Notes: generated from the letters alone by a model not told the origin. DNA of 32,786 bases from Spirogloea muscicola (GCA_009602725.1 WELB01000002.1:1148049-1180834); one strand, 5' to 3'. Positions 1-13,725 are shown, counted from the stretch's first letter. Numbers and translations are program-made.

Positions 1-3000
1 CTCCTGCGCCTGCACGTCAGGTCTCCCCCGCCTCTCCCTCCCTCCGCCCCTGCTGCAGCAGCTGCTTCCGCTGCCCCCCCCCCTCATTGCTCCTCTCGCC
101 GTCTCCTTCCCTCACTTCCCCCCACCCCCTCTCCTCCGGGACCCCCCCGCGTGTGTGTCTCGCTGTGTGGACAAGGTGTTCAGTGGCCTCCTCCGACGCC
201 TTTCGCCAGCGTCTGCGTTTCTCTGCTGAGATGCGCTTTCAATGTCAATCACATATATTCCCTCCCCCAGAGCAGCTCGCAGCTCGCATCCTTCAGTGAT
301 CACCCGCCGCTGTGCCAGTGGCGAGCAATGTGGCAACAATCTGGCAGTAGCTGAGCAAGCACAGGCCTTGGCGCCGCCTCTGCCAAAGCGAGACTGCTTT
401 TGCGGCTTAGGAGCGCTCAGCGCTTGACCGATAGGCTCTCCACTGCTCCACCAGGTACGACAGCCGCGAGCGCCTCCACGTCCAGATTGCAGGGGCTCGG
501 CCCCGTTGGGAGGTGCCCGGCGACCTCCTGCCGCGCGACAACATCAGCGACCAGAATGTGGCATGCAGCGCCGCCCTGCTCCGGGCCAGTGGCGAGGCTG
601 CCGCCGAGCCCTTCGAGGACGACCTGCCGGGGCTGCAGACCGAATTTCGGGGGCCCCCAAGCCTCGACTCGCTGCTCGTCTTCTCGTACACCGTGCAGCC
701 TTTTGGCTTCGCCGTGTCACGCAGCGACACAGGCGAGGTGCTCTTTAACAGCACCCCATCGTCAGCGACGTGCCCCTTCCACCGGGGCACGGCGGCCGTT
801 CAGCCGCTTGTCTTCAAGGACCAGTACCTCAGCCTGTCGACGGCGCTGCCGCGTGATGCGCACGACCTGTATGGCCTCGGCGAGAGCACGCGGCCAGACG
901 GCCAGCGGCTCTCGCCCGGCAGCCGGTACACGCTCTGGGCGTCTGACATTGCATCGAGCACACTTAGTGTCAGCCTCTACAGCTCCCACCCCTTCTACCT
1001 GGACCTGCGCCACGGCGGCAGCGCACACGGCGTGCTGCTTCTCAACAGCAACGGCATGGACGTGGAGTATGGGCACGGCAGCTTGACGTACCGCGCTATC
1101 GGCGGCATCCTCGACTTCTACTTCTTCGCAGGGCCATCGCCGCTTGCCGTCGTGGACCAGTACACGGCGCTGGTCGGCCGCCCAGTCATGCCGCCGTACT
1201 GGACGCTAGGTGAGCCAAGGCGGAGCCCATCTTGCCTATGACATCGGCTTTGTAGCAGGCTTGCTGATCTTGTAGTTGCGAGCAGCCCCAAAGCACTCCG
1301 GATGCCGAAGCTTCATACTGTTGCTGGCGCGCGCAGGCTTCCATCAGAGCCGGTACGGGTACAGGGACTTAGAAGAGTTGGCGGGAGTGGTGGCGCACTA
1401 CAAGGACGCCAGAATTCCCCTGGAGGCCATCTGGAGTGACATCGACTCTATGCACGATTGGAAGGACTTCACACTAGACCCCGTCAACTTCCCCGAGGCT
1501 GGTATGCGCGAGTTTGTGGACAAGCTCCACCAAGAGGAGCAGCACTTCATTGTCATCATCGATCCAGGTCCGCCTGCTGGCACCTTGCAGGCCTGCGGCA
1601 AGACTGTGAGAGTGGTCAGGGCTCTCGCCCAATGTCTGAGGTCTTTCAATGTGCCTCGTCTCGTGCCTCGACATTCTGATCAGGGGTGCTCCCTGCTCCA
1701 AGCCAGAATTATCATTTAGAGGCTCAGCTAGACCAAAACACGGCAGACTATAATTGCTGAGCCAGCAAATTTCTCTTTCTATTTAGTAGACGCTGATGGT
1801 ATGGAATGGAATGGGAATGCATAGAAATGCACACATGCAGTGACCATGAAATTAGGATTGGCAGGCATAAAGGTGGAGAAAGGCTATCCGGCATATGAGC
1901 GCGGGCTCGCAGAAGGCGTGTTCATCCTGGACCGGCAGGGCGCGCCGTATCTCGGCCAGGTGTGGCCGGGCCCCGTGCACTACCCGGACTTCCTGCACCC
2001 CGCGACCGAGGGGTATTGGGCGCGAGAGATTGTGGAGTTCCACGGCCGTCTGCCCTTCGACGCGCTCTGGATCGACACCAACGAGCCGTCAAACTTCTGC
2101 ACCGCCATTGCGGCCTCGCTGCCTGAAGACCGCCCCTGCCCAGTGAGCCAAGCCGATGTCCTCACTTGCTGCCTGGTCATCAACGATACCGATCCCTCGC
2201 TGTGGGACCGGCCTCCGTATGACATCAACGCCGGCGGCGGCAAGCTGCACCTCAATTACCGGACCGTGGCCATGAGCGCGACCCACTACAATGGCGTGTT
2301 GGAGTACAACGCGCACAACCTCTACGGCCTGGCCGAGGCGAAGGCCACCAGCGCAGCCATGTGGCGTATCCTCGGCCGCCGCCCATTCGTGCTGTCAAGG
2401 TCCACGTTTCCCGGCGCCGGGCGCTTTGCCGGGCACTGGACGGGCGACAATGCAGCGACCTGGGAGGACCTGTACTACTCCATTCCTGCTATCCTGGACA
2501 TGGGCTTGTTTGGCATCCCATTTGTTGGTGCTGACATCTGTGGATTCGCGGGGAATACTACGGAGGAGCTCTGCAGCCGGTGGGCACAGCTGGGCGCCTT
2601 CTACCCCTTCAGCCGCAATCACGGGGCGATTGAGTCTTCCCACCAAGAGCTCTACCTGTGGGAAAGCGTTGCCGAGGTCGCCAGAAACGCTCTGGCGCTG
2701 CGGTATCGACTGCTGCCATACTTGTATACGCTCTCCTATGAGGCGCACGTCTCCGGCCACCCGATGGCTAGATCCCTGTGGATGCACCACTCGCAGGACC
2801 CGCAGACCATTGGCATCGACAAGCAATTTCTCCTGGGGAGTGGACTTCTTGTGACGCCAGTGCTGACCAAAGGCACTGTGACTGTGGAGGGCTACTTCCC
2901 AAATGTGACCTGGTACAGTCTCGTGGAAAGGTCGCACATCTGCAGCACTGGCGAGCATGTGCAGCTGGAGGCGCCTCTAGACACAATACACGTGCACGTT

Positions 3001-3549
3001 GCGGCTGGAAGTATTATCCCTATGCAGCAGAGCGCCATGACTACGGAGGCCTCCCGTCGAACGCCCTTCGAACTCATTGTTGCTTTTCAGATGGACGTAG
3101 ATGCTGATGTTCAGGCAGGTTGCGCTCAGCTTGGCATCTCGTCCCAGGAGGTGATACACAAAGCACACGGCCAGCTTTACTGGGACAAGGGTGTGGAGCG
3201 CGACCTGGACCTTGGCAAGGACAGCTTCACGCTTATCCAGTACAATGCCACCATCAGCATTTCTTGTGACCCCACGTCTTCACACCTCTCACAAATGCGT
3301 GGCAGGCTTGAGGCGAGGGTTGACAATGGAGGCGTCATTGGTGATTACTCCATTGCCTTGGAAGCTGTTGCAATTCTTGGAGTTCCCAAGAGGCCATCTT
3401 CAGTATTTCTAGTTGATGGGCCTAAGGCATCGGAGCTTGAAATACTCCACTATGAGTGGCCGAGGCTGCACATTGCAGGCTTGACCTTGCCAATGGAAGC
3501 AGGTTTTGTGATTGAATGGGAGCACGTTGCTCAATCTAACCTTGTCTGA
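1..3549 (+). CDS. GH31 alpha-glucosidase, 5' partial, 4 visible exons
   Basis: Hydrolyses terminal alpha-glucosidic bonds (maltase-type); plant relatives act in the secretory pathway or cell wall. Exons by GT-AG joins: 1-20, 455-1209, 1337-1567, 1865-3549, giving 896 residues with phase kept. The first 20 bases join to 455 to give LLRLHV-RYDSRERLHV, matching the N-terminal beta domain of plant GH31 enzymes, so the signal peptide and roughly 70 residues lie left of the window. Catalytic landmarks are clear: the nucleophile Asp in LWIDTNEPSNF (codon 2074-2076, visible residue 406), the acid/base Asp in GHWTGDN (2446-2448, residue 530), and the second GH31 signature around GADICGFAGNTTEELC (from about 2530). 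The large last exon holds most of the catalytic barrel and the C-terminal beta domains, ending at TGA 3547-3549. Alpha-glucosidase is the best fit; alpha-xylosidase is a less likely GH31 alternative because the WIDMNE-type site is glucosidase-like. Confidence 0.9.
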
Positions 3550-4933
3550 CAAAGTAGCTGGGGACATTCTCCAATACCACGAATACAATTTCAACCTCTG
3601 TACATCATGTCATACCCACTGATTCTAACATCCTTTCATTTGTTGTTGTGCCCCTATGAAATGCAAGTGTACTGTCTATGAACCTCCCCTGGGCTACTCA
3701 TCAGATTTGCAGCTCTCACTATTGCTTGCCAGACAGTGGTTTGAATGAACAACCGACTCCGTTGCTGAGCCCATGGTCATCTCGTACTCCTTTCTGGGTA
3801 CCAAGGAGTACCCTGCTCCAGGAATCATCAAATTGTCTGCTGTGTTTGGATGTGGGCATGTGTTAAAGTAGGCACTCTCAATCTAATCGTTTCTCGTGCC
3901 TCACTGCCGCGTGCCACCATCTCATGGTACTGGTTGCTGTTTGAAAGTACGCATACTCAAAGAGGATTGGGGACCGTAATAACTCTTTTTTTCCTCCTGG
4001 CAGTTGCAGGAAGTTTTCCCTATGAGATTCTTATCTTATGCAAGTAATTTTGGTTGAATTGATTGTTGGGTTTTCTTGTTGACCTTGTCGATGAACGCTC
4101 ATTCTACATTACATCACAAAGAACAATTGTTCAATGGGCGGGCCAAGATGAGCTCAGCCGTGGCTGCTGCATCTTGCGCCTAACATTACCTTACAGTCCT
4201 CTCCTGCGCTGCTTGACCATGGTGTTGGAGATGCACAACTCTCTTTGGTTGATTTGCACGATTTTTTAGTGACCTGATGTTCTGGTCAGACAAGACAACC
4301 CAGGTGGCCTTGTCGTAGGTCCTGCGTTTAGGTAAGAACCTATCGGGCAGCACAAGCCAAGGTCTGTCTTTGAAGGTTGCGCATTCATGGGAATGCACAT
4401 TCTGGGACTGCATGCGCACCCCAAGGATAATCCTGAACGGCCTCTTACCCATGCACAGAAGAGTTTGATGAAGGCAGCACTGCCTGTGCTGGACCTGGAG
4501 CAACATTGGTTTGGGCAGCACACAAGGGTCGGTCTATGCAAGCGTGCATTGACATGTCACCTTTCTGCACACATGCACACGTGGTGTATTGTGCAAGCCG
4601 CCTTCAGCTTGGCTGACATAGAGTCACCCTAATCACAAACCCAAACAGCTGCTTACGGCCCATTTGCTTGTCGTAGACGGCTGTATTTCACAGGTTGTTT
4701 GAAGTTGCAAATGTGATACTTAGTACGTGGGAGGACATTGCCTGACAGAAACTTGAGATCAATGTGATCTTGACTACCGAAGGTACGAGGAAGAAAGAGC
4801 AAAGGCGGTCAACATGCCATCTGCTTCAGTGATCTGTTGGTTTTCTAAGTGAAGGTAAAGGGGGGAGCAGCTCCACCGAACAAGCTTGACTCAAGAGTCA
4901 CAGCAGGAGAGAAACAATGAAGTTCGTGGGTGG
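3550..4933. other. Gene-free convergent intergenic spacer
   Basis: This separates the 3' ends of the GH31 gene (+) and the transportin gene (-). Short open frames on both strands have no recognisable motifs and no exon-like homology to either neighbour. It should hold both 3' untranslated regions and polyadenylation sites, which I could not pinpoint. Confidence 0.6.
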
Positions 4934-7900
4934 TCAAGTCAAGACAAGCTCGGTAGGTCTTAGAGCTGCCTGAGCCATGTCCCTGATCCTTCGATTTCGG
5001 CGACATGAGTCGCTCAACTCCTCTAAGGTGTCCAGCAATGAGGGCTCCCGTGCGCCGCTGGCTGTTGCTGCTACTGCCATCAGCATCTTTGTTTTCTCCT
5101 CTTCACTAGCAGCGGCAGAAGGAAGGAGGGCTGCTGCTTGATTGAACCACTGCACGGCACTTTGACTGCACAGCCTGGCCAGAGCAGCAACGACATCCAC
5201 CAACTGCATCAACAACACAGCGTCAGTAGCAGTGACGATGTCATTGGGCAGGCGTGTACTTCTGGCAGGCCTGCACTACGTCTGTCCTATGCACTTGAAG
5301 GAGAGTACTGTGTGATCGAGAACACGACCAGGTTGACTGAATGATTGTATGCATGATCGTATACATTGTATACGATCATGTATTGAGTACATGATGGATT
5401 GGAAGCACTGAGTCTCCAATCACCTCTACAGTCCGAGACTCTGGTAAGGCCCCTGTGAGGGCGGCCAGAAGGAGACGTGCCAGCGAACCACCGCGGATGG
5501 CTAACTCTGCCTCGGCAAAATCTCTGAACCCACCAGAGCCATCCTTCAGAGGCAACTCTAGGGCATCACGGAGGAAGTTCAAGAGGGATCGGCACGCTTC
5601 CCTGCGCAATAGCAACACAGGGTACTGCTGGTGAGCATAGTTGAGAAGCAGAGGATGCAAAATACGCACGTATCTCAGTATTGCAACCCTTGCCGAGTCA
5701 GAAGCGAAGAGAATTGATCAGAAGTAACAGGAAGCAAGTACGCGCTGTTATGTAGAAATAGGTGAGATGAACGTGGGAAGACTTCTCTAGCTGCAATTTT
5801 TGTTGTGGATGATGTACCCTCCTCGAAGGAGCTCCGCAGAAACCCTGGCCACCCTTGCAATTTATCTACAACATAAGTCATTTCCAGCTAGCATGACAGG
5901 CTCCGCTTCATACCTGTGCTGGAGAGTAATGCCTCTCATTGAGCAGTCAAGAAGCTGCCCAAAATAGGAGGTGTTGTACACCAAGTGGGGACAATATCGT
6001 ATACATCGGGAAGCCAATAGGAAGCAATCATCCACTAAGTCTGGATGCTGTGTGAAGTCCTGTCGCCAAGTACATCTGAAATAGTAAGCGTGCAAGCGGC
6101 ACAAGTAGAAGAAATAGAGAAGCTGCAGGTAAATATGCACACACAAACAAGCAGCCCGGAAGCCTTGGGCTGGCCCAGCTTACTTCGGTCGTTTTGAGTA
6201 TGCGTGTACACTCCCCAAAGAGGGAGGCCAGGAGAAACGAGAGGGGGCTGGAGCAAGAACCGTCACTGCCAAAGACCTGAGTGCAAAGCAAGAAGGCTGA
6301 GTTGGTAATACTGAGCGACACTTTCAATGAGACATCTATGACATGCTTAGTGGCACTGCAGAGCCAATCCACGGCTGGGCACCAGGGTGCTGAGTCTCCA
6401 ACAACCTACTGACAGGGCACTTTGTTTGTCACAGTCTGCAAGTAAGGCATACCTTGACTGCCTCACTAGCCACGTATAGCAGGCAGGGCTGATGAGGAGG
6501 CTGCCGAAAGTTTCTCTCTATCTCCTCCATTATGGTACCCAGAAATGGCCCTATTGTCCGACCAGCATTTCGTATCTGGCAGCAATTACAGCAACGAAAG
6601 CGATCAAGGAAGTCATTGCATCTTCAAGAAGACCTGACAACGGCTTTACTTTGCCTGCACTTCTTCCAACGTACCTTTACTAAGTACCTTATACGGATGG
6701 ATTAGACGCAAATAACTGCAGGGCAGGGTGGGCATTTGTTATGATGCAAAATGCATTGAAGACCTTGCAGCAACCTCTTGAATTTGAAATGGCTTTGGAC
6801 TAGTTCTGAGGGCTTACTGCATATTTACAAGCTCGGCAGAGTCTCTCCATGACACGGTCGTCAGAGCCTTTCCTGAATAAGTATGCTCCTTCCAGTCAGG
6901 GCAAGCACTGCACGTTATCTTCTACAGACTTGTCATTCTGCACAATTTTGCATTCTTGCTTGGCAACATATTAACAGGTACTGTATCTCAATGCACTCCT
7001 AAGGTACTACCCATTTGCAGTATAAGTATCTCACAACGCAAAAACAGGTTGAAGAAGTGGCCACATTTGTTGGAAAGCTTCCACCACCAAAGAGGGTTGC
7101 GTCACGTATCTGATCAGCCAAGATGGACGACCATGAACATGTTAACTTCAGTGCAGCACACTGCACGCATACTCGATACCTTCTGCTACAAGATCAATCT
7201 CATGGCTATCCTTTAATTGCATGAAGGCAATGCTTAACAGAGGCAATACCTGAAGATGTTAGCTATACGGTCTATTGAGACGGAGAACTGTCCGCTGATA
7301 GAGCTGCTCTGCTCAACAGGCATTGCTTGCTGTTGAGCAGCAAGTACTGCTTGCTGCAAAGAGGAGCCAATGCAAGCTGTCAATCTCTGTCTTCAACTTT
7401 TTCCCCACATAACACAGCAAGAATGACATTGGATCTGTAGGTGGCCAGCCAACAAGTATGCGCTTGCAATGACCTGAAAAGACAAAATGTCCAAAAGCAG
7501 ATATAGATCCTATAAGGCTAGCGATGATGTATTACTTGCGTCGCACATCTATTTAGAAGCTTCTATGAGTACTTCCAAAAAGGAAGATTGTTGGGCTACA
7601 CAGCACAATAGTGAGCCCATGTATGTGCAAAGGAGAGGGACCACACAACCTGCAAGGCACTAGAAATTGGGAAGCAGATGGCATGCAAAGCTCCAGAAGC
7701 CCGATCAGCTGGAAGAGCACTGACCACCATACTGCTCTACAATGCATTCCACATGACAGAAGAGTAGTGAAGTGCTACATTCAGAAGTCATGGAGCAAGG
7801 CTAATCTCTGAAGTGACGCACGTAGCAATTACAACGGCTCCACTTCAGGATACTGGGCACATGGATGGCAGAATTGGAATAAAGACCGAAGCATAAAGAC

Positions 7901-10900
7901 CGAAGCATGACAGATCTTCTTGCCAGAGGCTGCCGTTGGAAAGTGATGGCAGAAGTGCAAGATTTCTGTCCCGTCCAGGTCTATAAGCTAATTAGAAGTG
8001 CTGTGGATCCTGCCTGCAGCAGCCCACCTGATTCCTTCGACAATCTGAAGCTCATCAGCTGCAGCCAAATGAACAGCTTGATTTGTTGCTGTGTGTGTTG
8101 ACACCATGGGATTTGCAGCTAACACCTGATGGTATATTTGTATAAGTGGATCAATTGACACCACCAACTGCTGTCGACAAGCTGCAGGATGACAGGCAGC
8201 ATCTAGTCAGCATCACCACACCACGGTTCTGACGCCCGTGAGCTGCCTGCTTCGCACCTACAGATGTGGCATTCCTGCTACAGTAGGTCCAATGAATTGC
8301 ACATGAGAGGGGCAGGAGCATGGCTGTCTGATTGACAGCTTGCATGATCTTGAAATGATGGTTCCAGTAACGACCAACTGCCCACAAGCGTTGGCAAGGC
8401 AGTGGTTTGTACAAGGTATACATGCCACTCTTTGAGGGAGGAACATTACCATCACAGACATGCTTGAGAGCCAATGCAGCTGCTGGAGGTGCATCGTCTG
8501 GAGCTGAAAGACTCTCAGTCAAGAGAGCAAGAACACTTGGCAGCAGGTTACTGTGACTAGGTTGTTGTGCTGCTCCAGCCAGCCAGTCAGAGTAGGCGGC
8601 AATCATGAGTGAAACTGGTAAGAAGATAGTGAACATAGTGAAACACAATCAGCCAAAAGAAGATTGGCGGCAAGTCAAAGCATAGGCCATGCTCAGCAGC
8701 TTCAGCTGAAGCCTGCCATTTGATCACAGACAGCCTGTATGTTACTCGGAACAACAACTAGATGGTTGTCCGACCAATTAAGACATAGGAATCGTAGGAG
8801 ATCACTTGATCTGCGATGCGATGCCTGCTGACCTGTGTACAGCAGCTGGGGCTGTCGGGGCAGCTGAGGGAGCAATTCCATGACCTGCTCACAAAATGAT
8901 GACAAGCTTCTGTACGGGGCAGACGGAGCAACCACCACAAGGTGTTTTGGCAGGACAGCATGGCCGGGACCTCAAGTCCCACAATGGTACATGCTTAAAC
9001 TTCTGACCTCACAAGTACAGGCTGCAGCAGCTTAGACGTTACAGAATGAATGTACAACCTGGATCCTGGCTATGTGTATTACCGCTGGTAATTATGGTGG
9101 ACCTTAAGCGCAGAGTGCCAACCTGTGGTAGGACAGATCTTTCAGCTCGTGGTACGACATTTGCAATTGCTCGTATACAATAGATGGGGGCTTCTGCACT
9201 TGGCCACTCCAAGGCTCCAGCACTGGTCCCCTGAGTCAGCTGCTCAACAGAAGACGTTCTTTGTATAATCACGTCTTCTGATTTTTACAAGCAAATATTG
9301 TGGGACTTAAGCCTGAAGCCCAAGCCATGAAATCCTCTTATATTCATTGACTAAATGGTACAGCTTGTCTGCCCTTCTTGCATAATCAAACCTGCTAGAG
9401 ACGAAAGGAAGTATACCTCCACCAAAGGACGTGCCAAAAGCTGCAGGGAATGTTCCCCTCCCAAGACAGCAGCAGCATCCACAAGTATATCTGCAACGCC
9501 TGCACACAAGCCCCAACTTCTGATCGATTAGTCTGACGAGACATTTGCCAGTTAAAGTACTGTGAAATATGCACATGAAGACAGAAATTTGTGCAGCAAT
9601 TCCGCAGCAGTCTCAAGCAATGTACCACAACGTGTGTGCTTGAAATCAGCCTTCTCATCCCTTCTCCACTCGTCATACCCTTTAGGGTACTGCACCCTAA
9701 AGCTGACCTGCAGTGTCAAGTTGCCTGATTCAGGTCAGCCTGGGAGCTCTGGTAAGCTTGCAGGCTTCACTAGAGACCCAAAGTATGGAACTTCCAATAC
9801 AAAGAGTATACTGTGCTGGTAAGCATATGTCAATCACCAGCTGGACAAGGACCTCAAAAAGAGGCCTAAACAGCGCAAGTCGCCTGTTTCGCTCAGCTGT
9901 AGCAGCCACTGCCTCATCGGCATGATCATCATGCCTGCAGAAGGTGGATGACGGAGTACTCAGCAGGTGTTCTCTGTTGGGGCTGGTCTCTGTGTGTGTG
10001 ACATTAATGTAATCAGAGATGCACTGCAGAGGCAAACCTTTTTGAAAGACATCGGCTGAGATGATGCCAAAAGTTGAATGTAGTAGCTGCAATGCTGTCA
10101 TCTGGGTGAGAGGTCACTTCAATCAGGACCTCAGCCACAAGCAAAGCCTCGCTAGATCCACTTGCTATGAGATCGACATAGGCCTCTCCCATCTCCGCAA
10201 AAAGGCGAGCCATGCCTTTTACGGTGTCATCATCCTGGCAAGACAATGACTAAACTTCAGCATTGTTCCTTGAGCAAATCAGTGAGATATATTGGGGGGC
10301 GCACAATTTCATATGGCGCTTACTGCTATGATCAGCTCAGCGCCTTGACCAACCAACTCTTCTGCATGTATAGTGCACTGTCAAATTTTACCTCGTCCCC
10401 TCCACCATCGAGGCTAGTGTCCCCTACACCACTTCTCCCTTGCTTCTCCTCTTGGGCAGCCTGTGGCAATCAGGAACTTGCTTAGACTGATAAAGGCATC
10501 ATTCCACAAGGCGCCAGATCAAGTGACCTTCAAAGAACACCCAGCAGTATACCTGCTGACGCATGAGGTGCCCGTGAGTTCAGGATCATAACAGCTTCAT
10601 AAGAGAGTGTGAAATGTTCGACAGCTTCAACAAGTCGAGAGCAGAAGTTAGTAGCTTACCTTCAGTGCTTTGTTGAATCGAGGTCGCAGAGCCATCACAC
10701 GAGGTACAAGTATTTGAATGAGTGGCATGTTTGCCGCAATGTCTGCGCTGCTACTCCCTACTGAGAATCTGATGAGTTCGCAAACAGCTGCCACATCAAC
10801 AACTGCAATAGTGAGTCACAGAGCTCCCAGAGCTGTAAAAGCAAGGGTTCATGAGTGTGGCTGCTGGTCTGAGCAACACATTGGGCAGCTTAGAGGCTCG

Positions 10901-13185
10901 CAGAACTTTTGGGTTGCGTGCAATGGTAGAAGCCCTCGGCAGGTACTGACCTTCAACAGCCGCATCAAAAGTTTCTGGTCTTGCAAGTCCATCTAGAGCA
11001 GAAATAGTCAGGGGATGAGATGCTAGCACTGATGCAGAGACGTTCCTGCAGATAAAACATGTAGTATTTGCCTTCTTAACATCCTGAGCACTTTTCTCAG
11101 TCTTCATCTGATTATATGCAGTGACATTTTAATGCTACCATGCATGCAGAACAATGCAATGGTGCCGTTGCGTGTGTGTCCACAAAACAACACACAGCAT
11201 GCAGAACAAATGTGCAGACTTTGGGCAGGCATACCCATTACTGATGCGTAACCAAGCTGCAAAAGCCAAAAGCACCTACAAGCAATAGAGATTGAGTCAA
11301 CGTCTCTCCATGAAGTGAGAGGTTGTGATGCCATTGCAACTGCTGCAGTTCTCATTGCCATGTTGAGCCTGGAGAGCACCAGGCACTCAACCTCCAAGAC
11401 AGGTGCACACCTGCTCCTTTGCGCCACCACTGCCTTTTAAGAGAGAAGCTGCCAAAAGATTGAGAGCTTCAGGTACAGCAGCAACAAGCTCTGAGATAAA
11501 CTGTCGCCTCCTTTCTGGTCTGATTGCTATCTTGTAGCTGCTTGCTTCCTGCAAGAATCAGCCTGTACTTGTCAAGTGCCTGAATCAGCGCACATCCTAA
11601 GAATTCCACGCCTTGATCATTAGGCAAGTAACCATCATTTGTCAATCCTGTGACGCGCTGTCTGCCAGATCTTGTGCATGGGGTTGTCAAAAGATGATCT
11701 CCTACTCAGAAAAGCGCCACTGCTAAGGGCCCATCAGGGGGATGTTAGCATACCTGGGGCAAGACAGTCAGTATTTCCAGAAGGCCAGCGTATGCCTCAA
11801 GGTTTGAGCTGAGTTGATCCCCTAACCACGTCACAATACCTCCAGATGGACCCCACTTATCTTGGGGCAAGTGTGCCGCAACAGCTGCTATTGCTAGGCA
11901 CAACTGCATGAGCAGCAATACAGCAAATTAATGACGTAATGGGCAGGAATTTTCAGGAACTCGCTGCTTCCAATGGAAGAAAACCTTCAGAGGATTGCTG
12001 CTTCTCTTACAGTGGAAGAGAACTGCTTATCTGGATATTCAATATAACGAAGAGATCTGCTCATCTAAGAAAAATGCTGTTGGCAAACCAATCATCTCAG
12101 CAAGAGTGTATTCCTTGAGGAACATACCTGTGTCCTTACAGCAGCAGGGCCTCCCAAGTATAAGAACTTGAAGAGCAGGGCCTGGAGAGACAATTTCTAG
12201 CACTTATTGAGAACCCTGTGATCTGTCATTGACGTTGCCTAGTCAAATACATGCTAAATCCTCAAGCAGTGCTATGACAATTGGCTGGTCAACAGCCGCA
12301 AGATCCCATACTCATTGTTGCGAAAGTCCGGGCAGCTAAACCAGGTACATTATCGTCATGTCTCAAATAGACTCACCAAGAGTGAATCACGCAAAGAGAC
12401 AGGAGCTCCTGGTGGCAGCTCCTCAAAGTCCCGCTGAATCTGCAGGTGCACAGCCGTTATCACTGAATCATCTCTATGAACGTTCTGACTCAACGAGCTG
12501 ACACATTGCTTCAAGGCCTGCCTGGACTGGCCTGCAGCAGATTGTTCATACTTGCATGCTGACTGCTATGACGGCATTCTTTTCTATAAAACCCAGGGGA
12601 CAAGCTGGGCTTACGGAAGTTGGCCAAACAGCCCTCAAACGCAAGCCCTTGTACAGCACGTAAGCAGGGTGACGGACATACCTTCGTCCTCAGTGTCTGA
12701 GCACAAAAGTACTGCACCTCCAGCGAGCTGGTCGGTGAATGCAACAAGCTGTCAGAGACCTGCACCGACGTCAAACCCGTGCCCGGGAGTCACAATGGAA
12801 GCAAAGGGAAGCTTGCAAGTGGCTGCGGACCGTATCAAGTGTCAGCGGAAGCGCACAAGAGCTCGCCGAACGGGGACTGTGGAGGCCAGCTGGACTGCTG
12901 CCTCCAAGCAGAGGGTCCAGTGGTGGAGCTGGCCGAGGCCACAAGCTGCTCAAGTGACAGCGAGAGCCAGCACTGGGCTTCTGCGCGGCGTCGCGCTCTC
13001 ACCTGCCACGCCTCCACAGTCTGCTGGAAGTCCTCCAGCCAGCGGTTGGCGGCGGACCGCACCTCCGGGTCAGGGTGGTGGTACAGCGCCTGCAGCGCCT
13101 GCAAGAGCGTGGCCGCCGTGCCGCCGCCGCCTACGCCGCCGCCGCTGCCGCCGTCGTCGGCGGCGCCGGTGGCGGCCTGCGCCAT
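4934..13185 (-). CDS. Transportin-SR / importin-13-type nuclear import receptor (MOS14/TNPO3 class), 27 exons
   Basis: Importin-beta family receptor; MOS14/TNPO3 relatives bind RanGTP and carry SR splicing factors into the nucleus. Exons (descending): 13185-13003, 12759-12682, 12439-12377, 12181-12128, 11903-11754, 11548-11411, 11275-11235, 11045-10951, 10787-10660, 10460-10392, 10234-10038, 9934-9838, 9707-9626, 9490-9417, 9239-9123, 8884-8833, 8614-8450, 8181-8028, 7731-7650, 7353-7250, 7109-7038, 6872-6818, 6575-6453, 6276-6184, 6059-5914, 5601-5424, 5203-4934. They total 3060 nt (1019 aa) with phase kept at every join. The importin-beta N-terminal region (QALQALYHHPDPEVR, LEVQYFCAQTLRTK) is followed by the exportin-1-like region (LLEILTVLPQ), VSFRVQYP, DDCFLLASRCIRYCPHL, and the family C-terminus with EELSDSCRRNRR. 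Plant MOS14 is about 960 aa; the excess is a Gly/Ala-rich start and an insert in exon 10. The start is the ATG at 13185 before MAQAATG. Head-to-head with PLAA. Confidence 0.93.
5352..5380. repeat. 29-bp palindrome in transportin intron 26
   Basis: Two perfect 14-nt arms (CATGATCGTATACA at 5352-5365 and its exact reverse complement at 5367-5380) flank a single T. It lies in the intron between exons 5601-5424 and 5203-4934. Both DNA strands and the pre-mRNA could form a hairpin. The flanks hold further ATGATTGTATG / TACATGAT-like words, as in a decayed inverted repeat. Confidence 0.85.
7879..7906. repeat. 14-nt perfect tandem duplication in transportin intron 18
   Basis: The unit ATAAAGACCGAAGC occurs twice without a gap. 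It lies inside the intron between exons 8181-8028 and 7731-7650, so it has no coding effect. It is probably a local slippage event. Confidence 0.8.
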
Positions 13186-13725
13186 GGCGGCGGAGCTCAC
13201 AGGCGCAGCCAGCTGCAGCCGCCTTGCAGGCGGGGGCGGCGCGGGGGGGGTCCTGCCACCCTTCTCGTCAGACACCAACGGCAGGAGCCCCACTACTGCC
13301 GTCGGGCCCCGTCGTCGCGACGCTCTCCGGCACCGTAGAGACGAAGCGGGAGTCTCGTTGTATTCCGTCGTCAGGATGCGCCCCGACGCCGCAGACGAGA
13401 CGGGAGCGCCAACAGCTCCAGTGCCCTTCTGGCTGTTTCCTTTCTCTAGCGCCAGGAACTCCGCCGCCGCAGCCGCCGCCGCCGCCGCCGCCGACGCCGG
13501 CGCCGCCTCGCGGCGGGGCGTCGACTCAGAGACGGCGGCAGGACCTTCGGCCGTGCGCTCGTTAGGTCATCGATGAAAGCCTAGGCGCGGACCTCAAGCA
13601 CTTGGCGCATGGACATCGTGCGCCGGGGCTCTCCCTGCGGGCCTCGCCGCGCCGCCTGCCGCGGCCTCAGCTCCGGCAGCTGAATCCGCTGCACACCTCA
13701 AGGCGCTCGGCAGCCGGCCCGTGAG
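13186..13725. promoter_or_regulatory. Shared head-to-head promoter interval (transportin / PLAA)
   Basis: The transportin ATG (minus, 13185) and the first PLAA ATG copy (plus, 13726) face away from each other across about 540 bp of very GC-rich DNA with GCC-type triplet runs near 13468-13510. The two genes presumably share a bidirectional promoter and 5' untranslated regions. I see no convincing TATA box. In the sequence as given the distance to the working PLAA exon is about 1050 bp, because half the interval plus exon 1 is repeated across the N at 13993. Confidence 0.55.

Noticed and set aside
11281-11411. Apparent 19-nt intron or frame error in the transportin gene, with VECLVLSRLNMAMRTAAVAMASQPL looking like the next coding block
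   Set aside because: A better exon exists at 11275-11235 (VLLAFAAWLRISNG) followed by 11045-10951 (NVSASVLASHPL). These match the family and keep phase with normal-sized introns, so the stretch is intronic coincidence.
12552-13576. Two long overlapping plus-strand frames (337 and 265 codons)
   Set aside because: They lie antisense to transportin exons 1-2 and its GC-rich upstream region and show only Ala/Pro/Arg low complexity.
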